From Neospora caninum Liverpool (Eukaryota > Apicomplexa > Conoidasida > Eucoccidiorida > Sarcocystidae): a DNA stretch of 64,000 nucleotides. Below are positions 46,100-57,300 of this stretch, piece by piece. The stretch is from assembly GCF_000208865.1 (NCBI RefSeq), contig NC_018394.1, positions 951,635 through 1,015,634 of the forward strand. The letters run 5' to 3'. Within the stretch, counting starts at the first letter, position 1, and every line of letters begins with the position of its first letter. The notes under the pieces are model-generated. The model was not told where the DNA came from, searched no databases, and saw nothing but the letters and a program-made list of their open reading frames with translations. Made by a program: the position numbers and the translations under genes.

Positions 46100-48754
46100 C
46101 TGCGAGGACGAAACACAGAACTCGGGGGCTGCAGGGCGGAAGAAAGAGGGAAGAAAAGAAAAGTGAAGATCGGCAGCTGCCGCACAACAAACAGTGGGGG
46201 GGAAATCGCGGCAAGTCGGCCCGCCACGCTCCCGCGCCTTGTTTCCACGCTCTTTTGGGTCAAGCTGTCGGCGAGGAGGCTGTGCAAAGCAGGCCTTGGC
46301 AAACTGACACACCCCCCACTCTCGCTCCGTCGCAAAACAGAACACTGTGCAAACCAGGTCGTCTCGCGGTCGGTGTGGAACGCAAACCTCTGCAAAACTG
46401 ATGTTCTTTCCGGAAATTCGTAGACTGCAAGTGCGGACCAGTGGAGAAGCATCGCTGCGGAGTGGCACGGCCGAACATTCTCGCTGTGCGCAGTCCCTCT
46501 CGTGACGGCTCCGTTGCACTTCATTTTCCGTCGATGACAAAGATCTCGAGGAGGTTGCAACGCGGCTCTCAGTGGAAACAGCGGGAAAACAGCGGCAAAA
46601 GGAACGACGACAGAGGTAGTGCCTCCGTGAGGTGTACATACACCGCGTACAGTGCGGAGAGTGGGGGGATCCAATTTCCTTCAGTGGGGTTAGGAGGGGA
46701 CTCAACCGTCTGTTTCCTTTTCGGCGACACAATCCTGGGGAAGAAACGCAAGGGTGCCGAAACCGCCACTAACACCGGGACGACGAGAGGACACTGTTAG
46801 AGGGGCAACCCCAAACGCGCACGACCGGAACGTTTTTAGCCGTAGCACACCCTTAGAAGAGAGGTGATGCCGTCGAAAGGTCGTGACGGATCAGTGGCAA
46901 CTGGTCTCTCCATGAGAAAAGACTTCACGAAACGGGAAACTCTGAGTGTGTATGTGTTACAGGGGGGGATTCCGGCAGGGAACCACGGGGGGCCCCAATG
47001 TATCCCCTTCGGAATGAGAGCGATCACTGAATTGCTTGTTGCAGTCCTAGCAAGGACAGGAACAACTGCGCGAAACACTTCTGTCTCTTTGATAGAACCC
47101 TGGAGAGAGGGTAGTGTGGCGAAGGTCCGTTCTCCGACGTCTAAGTGGGAGAAAGGCAGCATCCCGACTCCAGATGTTGCTCCGTTAGTGTTCAAAGACT
47201 GAAACGGCGAGCGGTGCCAAGTACACTTTCTTCCCTGGCGAAGAGAGCAAAGAACACACTACGGTAGAAGCGATTTCTAGTTCTGAATCCGAAACCGAAA
47301 GGAACAAAGATTCTGTTCGTGATGTGCCAGCGTCACAAAGGCGCTCCCCCATTCACCCCCCGCTAGTCCGCCGTCCCCATTTCGTTTGCACTGGAACCCT
47401 GCACTGTCTCGTGAGTCTCTCTCGTCACCTTTATTCCTCGTTTGGTTGTCCTGCCATCGCTTTCGTTTGCTCTCTCTCGGCACTCCACGCCCGCCCCAAA
47501 AGAGCTGTTCTCTCAGTTTCTACACAAGATGCTTGCAGGAACAGCATTTGACTTCGAGTCACCGCGCTGTCTCTGCCGCAGTCCACACAGCTACAGAGCG
47601 CTGAAAAGAAGACGCACGGAAAGAGATTTAAGAGCCATCCCAGAGAGTATCGTCCTTTCAAAGGTTGAAGCAGTGGAGAGTGTACCGGTGTCTTGCCTCC
47701 TCTCACCCTTTTTGTGTAGGAGCGGATGCGTGTGTGATCTTCACATTCGCGTAGTTTGGTTAATTGGAAGTCTTGCTGTCTTCGGTGTCTCGACGAAGAA
47801 GACTCGACGAAAAAGATCTACACCGAATGTGCGTGGGCGCGAAAAGGCATCTCGACAACAAATGCTTTCCGTCCTCGTCCTCACCAGTGTCGTTCAAATC
47901 GAACTGTCCGCGCGAGCGCAGTGTAGGTTGACACTATACGCAAGAGACCGTCCCAGTCGAGTGGCAAAAGGCACGGGCTTCTTCTCGCAGTTTACAGCAG
48001 AAACGTCCACCGTAAAAGCAGTCTGAAGGGGGGAACCGCTTGCCTTCTCTGCAAGGTATTCCACGTGGATTTTCGAATCAGCCAAATCGCGGGATCTTCA
48101 CCCACCCTCCAGGCAGTCCGCCGTCCGCCGCTCTATACCCTGGCTTCCCCGATTTTGTGCGGTGGGCCGCCAACCCGTCGGAACCCGCTTGGACGGGTTC
48201 TCAAAAGTTCGCCTTGCGAAAATTCAAGAATTATCGAGAAGACGGGAAAACCAGAATTTCTACGTGGCGCTGTGTTCCCCTCCTTCCGGCAAATTTCCGC
48301 GCGCCGGTGTGTGACTGGCCGTCGCGCTCGTGCGTTGTGCGACGCTGCGGAGCGGTGGGAGAGGGATTGCGAGACCTCGCCTTCCCCCTGTTTCCTCTCT
48401 GCACAAGAAGCAGAGAAGCGTCTCTTCAGCGAGAACATCTGTTGTGAAAAGGAAACGTGAGTCTTCGTCCGCGTGGGGTGCGGTTTCCCGTGCTCCTTTT
48501 CTGCGTCTTTCTCTCCACAGGGAATATTGGAGAGTAGGGTCCCCCCTGCGAAGTACACAGACAGACGCCAGCGCGTCTCCCTGGGTCGATCAACGTAGCT
48601 GTCGGCGACACACCAAGCACAGGCAAGGCCGAGAGAGAAAAAGACTGTGGGGTGTGTGCATTCCCCGAGAAGGGAGAAAGCACTTTGGAGAAAGAAAGTA
48701 ATCGGACAGATGCGCCCGTGTGTCTTGGAAATCGAGAGGCACGGTCAGGTTCAG
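46100..48754. other. Divergent intergenic region between eIF1A and the copper transporter
   Basis: Should hold both promoters. At 46496-46520, 46878-46905 and 47100-47125 there are related short words that in plus-strand frames read D/E-G-S-V-A. A 194-codon frame (47442-48026) starts from a non-ATG codon and has no domain. No RNA gene is visible. Confidence 0.5.
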
Positions 48755-50588
48755 ATGGCGGTATCTCCGGCGGCTGGTCGCGCGATGGCGCCTCGCAGTA
48801 CTCCTTGCTCTCTTCGCCTTTCCTGGAATGCTGAATCGCTGCGCGTGTTGAAGACGCCTTCTCGGCGTCAAATTTCTAGTCGCAGCTGCGGAGCGGACCG
48901 CAAGCGCCGAACGAAGGAGGCGGAAAAGGCGGGGCGACCAGGTGGCTGCGCCGCCTCCCGCGCCGCCTTTCTCCTCCTGTCTCTCGTGTGTGTCTCTTCT
49001 CTCCCTTGCGTCCTTTCCTCGGATTCCACATCTTCTCTCTCGGATGCTGACGACCTGCTGACCCCAGAGGCTCTTGCAGGTGCCGCGCGGTCTGCCTCGC
49101 CCCTTGCCGAAGCTGAAGAGAACATGCCGAGCGTCAAGCACACAAATGAGGCTGAAAACCCCTCTTCTCCCTCGCCTTCCGATCCTTCTCCCTCGCCTTC
49201 CGATCCTTCTCCCTCGCCTTCTGATCCTTCTCCCTTGCCTTCTGATCCTTCTCCCTTGCCTTCTGATCCTTCTCCCTTGCCTTCTGATCCTTCTCCCTTG
49301 CCTTCTGATCCTTCTCCCTTGCCTTCTGATCCTTCTCCCTCGCCTTCCGATCCTTCGCCCTCGCCTTCCTCTGCTGTCTCTTCTGCCGCTGCTTCACAAG
49401 GTGGTGAAGCGAGTCCATCTCGAAAAGAGAGACCGAAAAGGAGACGCACCTACGGACAAGAGGAGGACTGCTGCAAAAAGAAGTCGGCCTCGGGCGAGAT
49501 CCCGGCATCCAGTGCTGGAGAGGAGCCGCCTTCCGAAAGTGCAGAGAAGAAGTCTTGCTGCAAAAAGAAGAAATCTGGCGGTATCTCAGCGTCCAGTGCT
49601 GGAGAGGAGCCGCCTTCCGAAAATGGAGAGGTGAAGTCTTGCTGCAAAAAGAAGGCAGCCGCCAGCGAGGGTGCAACTCACGTTGCTGCGGAGGGACACA
49701 AATCGTCCTGTTGCGGCGTCATGCCCATGTCTTTCCAAAACTCTTTCCACACGGTGATTCTCTTCCACTCATGGGAGACACTCGAGGTGAGCTCTGAAGG
49801 CAAAGCAGCCTCTGAGAGGCGAGCCTGGTGTCTCGCCTCACACCCTCCTCTCTCTCACCTCTTGCACATATCTATGCCTTTAATGTACACATCTATACTT
49901 ACATCCACATAGATATCCATATCTATCTACCTATATACATATATATATAAGTGTTGACGTGCTCGGTAATATATGGGGGAGAGTGAGTACTTGCGGTTTC
50001 CCAAATCTACTGCGTGGGTTTCTATCATACCGTGTGGAGTGCATGTGTCCGAAAAGTGAGGTTTGAGGTGTATGACGACTGGGGTCTGTCTTTCTCGTTC
50101 GTCGACTGTCTTCTCGCTCTCGGCGTGTCTGCGTGCAGCGATGGCAGTACGTCCTGTCGATTCTTGCCTGCGTCGTTCTCGGCATGATTTCCGTCGTTTT
50201 GAAGGTGATTCGTCTTCGCATCGAGTACTGTCTTGCGAAACGAGATCGCGCAGCCGCCGAGAAGGCGAAGAGTGGCGAGAGAGACGGTGGCGGTGTCGGG
50301 AACGAACCTGCCTCGCTGTCGGCCTCGGTTTTCTCGCGGCGCCGCGGAGGCTTCCCGGTCGTGCAGAACGCCTGGCGGATGGTGGAGGCGTTCATCATCT
50401 ACGGCTACGACTACCTTCTCATGCTGATCGTCATGACGTACAATGTAGGCCTCTTCTTCGCCGTCACTCTCGGCCTCGCCCTCGGCTTCTTCTTCTTCGG
50501 CCACCGCCTCAGAATTCCAGAAGGCGCGGGCGGAAAAAACGACCTCGAGGAGGACTACCGCGGGGATCCGTGCTGCTGTGGGACGTAA
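48755..50588 (+). CDS. Ctr-family copper transporter with Cys-rich repeat N-terminus
   Basis: Imports Cu(I) as a trimer in a membrane. Two exons, 48755-49786 and 50139-50588; 493 residues from the ATG at 48755 (context TTCAGATGG); in-frame ATGs at 48710 and 48785 are alternatives. Residues 71-89 are hydrophobic (signal peptide or anchor). Residues 138-206 are nine copies of a seven-residue unit SP(S/L)PSDP. Cys pairs followed by Lys (CCKKK) sit at 239, 268 and 296, and a further pair at 319, joined by a repeated linker (ASSAGEEPPSE). Then comes the Ctr core: MPM (323-325), first membrane segment across the splice (HTVILFHSW / YVLSILACVVLGM), MLIVMTYN with Met439-x3-Met443, Gly456-x3-Gly460, and a C-terminal CCC (489-491). 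The core motifs are diagnostic; the repeats are not usual for the family and may bind metal. Confidence 0.92.
49166..49372 (+). repeat. 21-base coding tandem repeat in the copper transporter
   Basis: Nine complete and one partial copy of a 21-base unit near TCGCCTTCCGATCCTTCTCC encoding SP(S/L)PSDP. The inner copies are almost identical at the DNA level and share TTG for the Leu variant, pointing to recent expansion by replication slippage. Confidence 0.9.
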
Positions 50589-52231
50589 AAGTCGAGCTCG
50601 GAAGGAGTGCGAAAAGGGGGAATTGAGACGCCGAGAACAAAGGAGAAAGACGTGGGGCTCAAAGAGAAAGATTGTGAGATGAGGTATAGCAAAAGGAGAG
50701 GTCCGCGTGGGGAGGTCAAAAAAAGGGGGGGGGGTGTTCAGTGCATTTGTAATTCCATTTGTCCGAGAGCCGACAGGAGTGCTTCTCCCTGGACTGGGAT
50801 ATGGAAAATCTTTTTCGGAGTGGGTTGTGCCACCCTCAGACGGGGGGAGAAGAGCGACCCAACAGAGAGTGTCGTGTGCTGTGTTTTGTAGCGAAAAGCG
50901 TTTTTCTGAGGAAAGCGGAGGAAAGAAGGAAGCCGAAGGATCGGTCACGGAGCGCTTTGTGGTGTTTGTGTTCAGTGTCTGTTTTATCTGGGAGGCCGAA
51001 TCCAAGGGTTTTTGTTTTGGCTTCGTTTCCACAGGCGGGAAAAATCAAGAGAGGGCACGTGTACCGTGTGCTATCCGTTGTCAGTCGGCACCTTTATATA
51101 GAATGTGAATCCCGTCTGTTCTGCGGTAGACCTGCGTTATCGAGTGTCGTGTGTGGAGGTGCACAGCGAGTGGCGAAAACCGCTACGCGATACGCAGAAA
51201 AGCGCAACCGCGACAGCGTTCGAGGGGTGGATTTTTGCGCCCGTAACACGAACGGTTTAGTGGCTCTGTGCATCCATCGTAAGCAAGTGCACGGCGACGC
51301 TTCCGACAACAAAGCAGGCTCTTCCACAGCACGGTATATATGCGCTAGGCACTGGCAAGTGTATACATCCGTGTATTTCAAAAAGCTAAGTGGTCCCGCG
51401 ACACATCTCGCGTGAAGAGTAATAAAGAATGAACGCCCCCGGACGCCTACGCTCACATTCTCATGACGATCGACAGCTTCTGCGGTGTCTATACACTGCG
51501 CAGCTAACTCTCCAGGGTGTCGCTACACACGCGTGGCACACGGCTTCACTTTCAGTTTGTCACGAGGTCCTCGCGATCCGGGAGCTAGGTGCTCTCGGCG
51601 GTCGCGAGGAAAATAGTGTTTCCCGTGCGGAGCAGTGCCGGCATCCAAGCCCGCGCGCGCGTGTGTGTGAGCGAAGGAGAAACGCTCGCCAGCAATCCAG
51701 AAAACTCCGAAGCAAGAGAGCGTGCGAGGGCCAAGGGATAATACACACACAGGCAGACACACAGACCCACACCGGGGCGCGCCAGTGTGTGGAAACGCAG
51801 TCACGAGCGCGACAGCCAAAAAGGAGAAAGAGCCAGGTGACAGAAGAAGCGTCGCAGGGCGTTCGCCGTGTTCCCTATCGAAAAACCAGGAAGGCACAAG
51901 TGCATCCATTGCGTGTTAGCCTTTCCCAGAGTCAAGAAACAAAAACGCCTGCATCTTTCTGAACCTTTCCCACCTGCAGGCGCGCATCCTCACATTCTCG
52001 ATTCCTCTCTTTTTGTTACTTTTTCTCGCGTATCGTGGAACGCACACCGACTTTCAAAGCCTGGAGAGAGAAGCCTCTTGCTGGACACAAACCAGCACTC
52101 GTCACTCACAACAAAAGGGCGGGAGCACACGGATGGTGGGATACCCAGCGTATCTTTAACTAACCGGTTACGCAAAGATCTCTCGAAAAGAGCAGCCTCC
52201 GTCCCAAGACGTTTTTTCTTTGTCCTCGGTC

Positions 52232-52405
52232 ATCGGTGTCCTTTGCTTTCTCGCAACCCGGTTCTGCTCAGCCTTCGCTTCACCGTTCTTCTTATCCTTC
52301 GCTTCACCGCGCGTCTTAGTATCGGTGTCCTTTGCTTTCTCGCAACACGGTTATGCTTAGCCTTCGCTTCACCGTTCTTCTTATCCTTCGCTTCACCGCG
52401 CGTCA
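52232..52405. repeat. 89-base tandem duplication
   Basis: Two copies (from 52232 and from 52321) of a unit starting ATCGGTGTCCTTTGCTTTC and ending near CACCGCGCGTC, with three or four differences. Each unit itself contains two copies of CCTTCGCTTCACCG. Confidence 0.9.
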
Positions 52406-52748
52406 CTTGCTACCTAAAAAACGGGAAAGTTCACATCGAGGCCACAAGGACTTCCCTTCCGAACGCAACGGCACACCATTCGGGTTCACGAGTCGGCTCC
52501 ATTCCGAGCCTAGCAACATGCGCGGTTCGAGTCGCGCTCCCTCAGCGGTCTTGTGGTCTCAAAAAACCAAGTTATGGTTAACCAACGGCGACAGTCGAGA
52601 GAAACCTGACGGAGAGCACTGCCCATCACCGACAGAAAAAACCTTCATTCGCATCTGAGTGCCTGAGTCGCCACAGAACCATCCGAGTTCTGTACACCTG
52701 CTAGTGTCGTTACAGGGATATACACAGGATAGCTAGCGATATAGACAG

Positions 52749-52816
52749 GTATATATATATATATATATGGTATATATGTATGGCATATATGTACGCTATA
52801 TATATACATATATATA
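52749..52816. repeat. (TA)n microsatellite
   Basis: TA tracts broken by GG and GTATGGCAT words, directly beyond the last exon recognised in the TTC14-like gene. Confidence 0.85.
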
Positions 52817-52874
52817 AGACACAGCATAGGTCTACGCGTGTCCATGGAGATGTAGATGTATCAGGTCCTTTTAC

Positions 52875-54354
52875 CGCATCGCTTTGTTGGTTTTTCTTAT
52901 CTGCGACTGGTTTGTTCCCTCGGTTCTTCCAGACTCCACGGAAGGCTTCCCGTGTCTGATTCTCACTTGATTTGTGGCTCTTTTTCTTTTTCTTCCCCTT
53001 GTCTTCGCTGTGAGCGGCGTCCTTTTTGCCCTTTTTCTCGCCGTCTTCCTCTGCACGCGAGCGCTTCTCTCGGGCCCGCTGCTCCAGCTCCACGGCGTGC
53101 GCCATTTGCTGCTTCAACAGTGCCTCTTTCTGCTGCCGCAAAACCGCCAGGTGTTTCTCCTCGCGCTGCTTCGCCAGCAAGCGAACGAAATCTTTCTCGG
53201 CAGCCACCACGGCAATCGCGTTCGCCGCCGCCGCCGCACTCGCCACTGCCGCAGCCGCCGCGGCCTCGAAGCGCCGCCTGTCCCCGGCCCCGCCCGCACG
53301 GGAGCCGAACGCGGTCTGACCGCCCCACCGCGGAGCTTCGTGGAACCCAGACGGAATCGTCCCCTTGGCCGGAGCGTCGTGGAACCCAGACGGAACCGTC
53401 CCCTTGGCCGGAGCGTCGTGGAACCCAGACGGAACCGTCCCTTTGGCTGGAGCGTCGTGGAACCCAGACGGAGCCGCCACCGTGTCCCCTTTGTGTGGCG
53501 GCGTCCGAGAAGCCCGCGTCACTGTCGGCGAGGGCGTCCGACTTCCTGTGTGCCGTGATCCTAGCGCTGAGCGCGTTGCCTGACAGGAAGAACGGAAAGG
53601 AGGCACAGGAGACAAAAATGGAAACCGAAGCAAAGGCGAGAGGTGAGATTCACAGGACAGGCTCGAAGGAAAGCATAAAGTGAAAAATGCGTCTTCCATT
53701 CAAACGGTGTTAGGAGAGAAACCATTGCGCAGACCGTCTCATTGGACGTAGAGTCTCCTCACTGCTTCCTGTTTGCTTGGCTTACTCGCTAGCTGCCTCT
53801 TCCCCTTCTCGCCACTCCCTCCCCGCTCTCTCTCTTTGCATTTGAGACATCTCTAGTCTCTGCTGCCTCCTCTCCTGCGCGTTCTCTGCGTCGAAGCTTC
53901 TCGCCGTTTCCTCGCGGCTGCTCATCTCTCCCTACATCTCTCTCCGGTCCGTTTTCTGTCTTCCGCCCCTCCGGCTTCATCCCTTTCCCCCTCCGTTCCC
54001 TGTCCTCTCCCTTTTCCACTCTTTTCCCTCCGCTTTTCCCAGTTGCCTTACTCCTTCCTTGTGTCGGTTCTCCATTCGCTGCAGCACGATGCGCCGGTAC
54101 TTGATTGCATTCGGGTGCTGAGGCTCCTGGCCCAGAGCAGCGTCCAGATCGTCGAGGGCTTTCTCGTACGCGAGCTGAGCAGCGAAGAAACCAAAAGGCA
54201 TGCAGATAAAGAAAAAAAGATAACTAAGCGTCAACAACCGGAAAGAGGATTCGCAACGCCATCGCACGATCCCAACGCACGCGGAAACAACGCCGAAAGG
54301 ACAGCCTTGGACATGTACATGCACCTTCATACTCACAGATCCATTTACCCACAC

Positions 54355-54399
<45 letters not shown>

Positions 54400-57300
54400 T
54401 ATATATATATGTATATGCGTATTATGTATATGTCTTTGTGTCTATAAGAAGGGCGTGTGCGTGTCTCTTCCTTGGCCTTCTGTTGAGCACAACGGGGGGA
54501 AAGGGTGGTAAAGCGAGGAACAGAGGTCAGGCGTGAGATGTTTTCGCGTTTTCTCTTATTCCTTCTTCCTTCCCGTCTGAACGCTCAGAGTGAAGTCCCC
54601 GTACTCGGTTCGCATGCGCTGCGCCCCGCGCCACCAGCGCGTCTGCATATTTCGGTTTGAGTAGCAAGGCTGCCTCGTAGCACTCCATCGCGGTGTTCAG
54701 GTCACCCTTTCGCGCAGCCGAGACTCCCTGCTGAAGGCGCTGCTGCGCCCACTGGCTGCTCTGCTCCTCCGTCAAAAACGTTCCCAGCCTGCACAGAGAC
54801 AAGCACACCCACGCGCCCCGGAGAGCAAAGAGATTTTCGCGACGGAGAAAAAAGAGAAACGGGGGAAGGGGAAAAAAGAGGAAACAGAGAGAACAGAGCG
54901 AGAAGAGAGAACAGAGAGAACAGGGAGAACAGAGCGAGAAGAGAAAAGAAAGGCAAAATGAAGAGGGGAGCGAGGGAAACACGAATGAAACGGACAGTGA
55001 GTCAGAGGTTTGCAGGTACAAATCACACGCAGTTGATCGCAGGTACAGCGAACGAGAGAAAGGAGACATGGGACGCAGCAACCAGACTGCCGCTTCGCCA
55101 GGCCGCCCTCGAGAGCCGCGGAGCGAGAGAGACTGGCAAAGAGGCAATGCGACAAAGGAACTCGAGGCACCGCTGGAGAGAGGTGCGCCGCCGGTGACTG
55201 CCGGTGACTGCTATTACGCACATACCTGTGCGTAGTAGCAGTCACAAAAACCTAGTCTGTGTTTCATAACTGGAGTCACCCCTATCGGCATCTTAGGGAC
55301 TAGAATGTCTCTTTAATCTCTTTCAGCCGCACGGCTCTCTTTGTCGGTCCCGACCGCCGTGTTCGCTTTGTGCCTCGAGGAAACAAGAGAATTTGGAGTT
55401 CACAGAAGGCAGCGCGTCACGCATGGATCTCTTTCGTGTTCACAGGGAGAGACAGGATCAGGCGCTGGGAAGGCCTGTGTCCCCTCGTCTCGGCGGGGCC
55501 TACCCGCGGAACCCGGTCTCTTGTGGGGTTTTGCCGCCGCTCTCGCGTTCTTGTGCACTTTGCTCGGGTGTCTCCGCTGCCCCGTGTCGCTCTCTCCACA
55601 GCGCTTGTCTCTCGCGCTCTCTCTTCCTCGCGGCTTCGCGCCGTTCGCCCAGCTCCGTCTCCGCCGCCGCCTCGAGTTGTCGCCACGCGCGCGCGGGGCT
55701 GCATGCGCCGGCGCCGAGCGAGAAGGAGAAGAAGTGCGTCCGGAGGAGGTCCAGCACGCGCAGCTTGTGGCCGAGCGCTCCGCTGTTCTTCATGCGAGGC
55801 TCGCCGAAGAGAATGAAAGGCAGGCGAGCGCGGAGGAGGGACGCGCCCCCGTCCCACCAGGACAGCGACGAGTTTGGTTTCCGCGTCGAGTCGAGCGCAG
55901 AAGACTCAGCAGGCTCGCCCTCAGAGCCACAAGAGAGGGACTTGACGGCGTCCAGCGTCGGCGGCTGGAGAGGCACGATCGGAAGGTAGTCGTCATACTG
56001 ACAACGCAGACAGAGTGCATCTTGGCGCGTGCTGGCAACAAACCCTGGAAGCGGAAAGAAAGAAGCAAGAAAGGGAAACAGAAATGCACAGGTGACTAAG
56101 GGCGTTGCGTGCGAGAGGTGGAAAGGACGGAGGAAGAGAAGGAAACCACGGGTGGGTCCGCCACAGAGACAAGTGGCCTCTCGGAGACGCGCCAGGCCGA
56201 CCCACGGCCGAGAGGGGACCAAGCGAAGACGCAGAGCCACACGCCGCGCTTCACAAGAGAGAAAAGACCGGAACGAGCGTTTCCATGCCAGGCGAGGAGA
56301 AAAAACGCGGCTTCATACCCGGGCCAGAGACAGGAAAAAAGAGAGTCGCCACTGAATCGGTGAATGTCTCCGATTTCATCGGGTCCACTGCGTCTCCCGT
56401 TCTTCCGTTCCGAGATGTGCGGAGCTCCATACCTAGAGGCTTCTGAAGAGGCACCGCAGCGTCGGCAGCAGTCAAGCAGGCGGGAGCGTTCAGCGTCAGG
56501 AGAAGATGCGCATGCGCCTCGTTCAGCGTCGCCTCGTCGACTCGGGCGGCATCCCTCTCTTCCCTCTGTCTCTCGTCCCACCGAGACGGGCGCTGCCTCC
56601 CAGGGTCGCGGGGCGGAGGAAGAAAATCCGTCACGCAGGCGCGAACGGCCGTACCCACTGGGACGAAGCGACTCACGCAGCCGCTCGCTTGGCCAGCCTT
56701 GCACTGCGGAAGAAACAAAGTGGGAAAATAAAAGCGCATTCCTCGCGAATTGCGCGAGGCCCCGTAGCGGAGCCGGCGAATGCACACACACGTGTCGCTC
56801 CAATCGAAGCAAAGAATCTGTACCCTTTCGCAGCTGACCGGGGAAGGCGAGCAGTGGGTCAAGAGCGCAGGTGGGAAGCTCGAAAGGGCAGTGTACGTAC
56901 ACTCAGGAAACGCGTACGTGTCTGGTCTGTGTAGTACTCTGTATCCTGCCGAGTTCTGCACGCAAATGGGCTCTTTCGATAAAGAGGTTCCCTTGTGAAC
57001 TCCGGTCTTAATACGAATGGATTTAATCGAGCTTGTCTGAGTGCTTCTCGGGGTTCTCCAAGGTCCAGAGAGAGAGGGGGAAAACGCGACAAATCGCCCC
57101 CATCCTACCTCGTAGCGGCCGACAGCCGTCAGAGGCAGAGCCCCGTAGATGCCACTGCTGCCGATATCGCACTCGGCTCGCAACAGTCTCCGACGCGTGG
57201 CTGAGACAGGCTGCGGGACCGGAGCGGTGGGAGAGACAGGAGAGACGGAAGAGAGTTGCATGCCTCGAGGAGTCGTCGGCTTGTCCGCGTAGACGCCGTA

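Larger units (their letters stand above)
50589..52874. other. Convergent region between copper transporter and TTC14-like gene
   Basis: Contains the copper transporter 3' flank and, probably, the unresolved last exon of the TTC14-like gene. Other contents are an 89-base tandem duplication (52232-52405) and a TA microsatellite (52749-52816). No independent gene is supported. Confidence 0.45.

Noticed and set aside
45441..46732. 396-codon minus-strand frame overlapping eIF1A exon 1
   Set aside because: Only the MPKNK codons belong to a real product; the rest is intron 1 and upstream sequence read through.
48647..48754. Copper transporter start at 48647
   Set aside because: That codon is GTG; the first good ATG contexts are further downstream.
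49166..49372. CRISPR-like array
   Set aside because: Units are contiguous without spacers, in frame, and in a eukaryotic gene.
52505..52545. tRNA-like box B (GGTTCGAGT) near 52520
   Set aside because: The stem would need an eight-base loop, and no matching D-arm, anticodon arm or acceptor stem is present.
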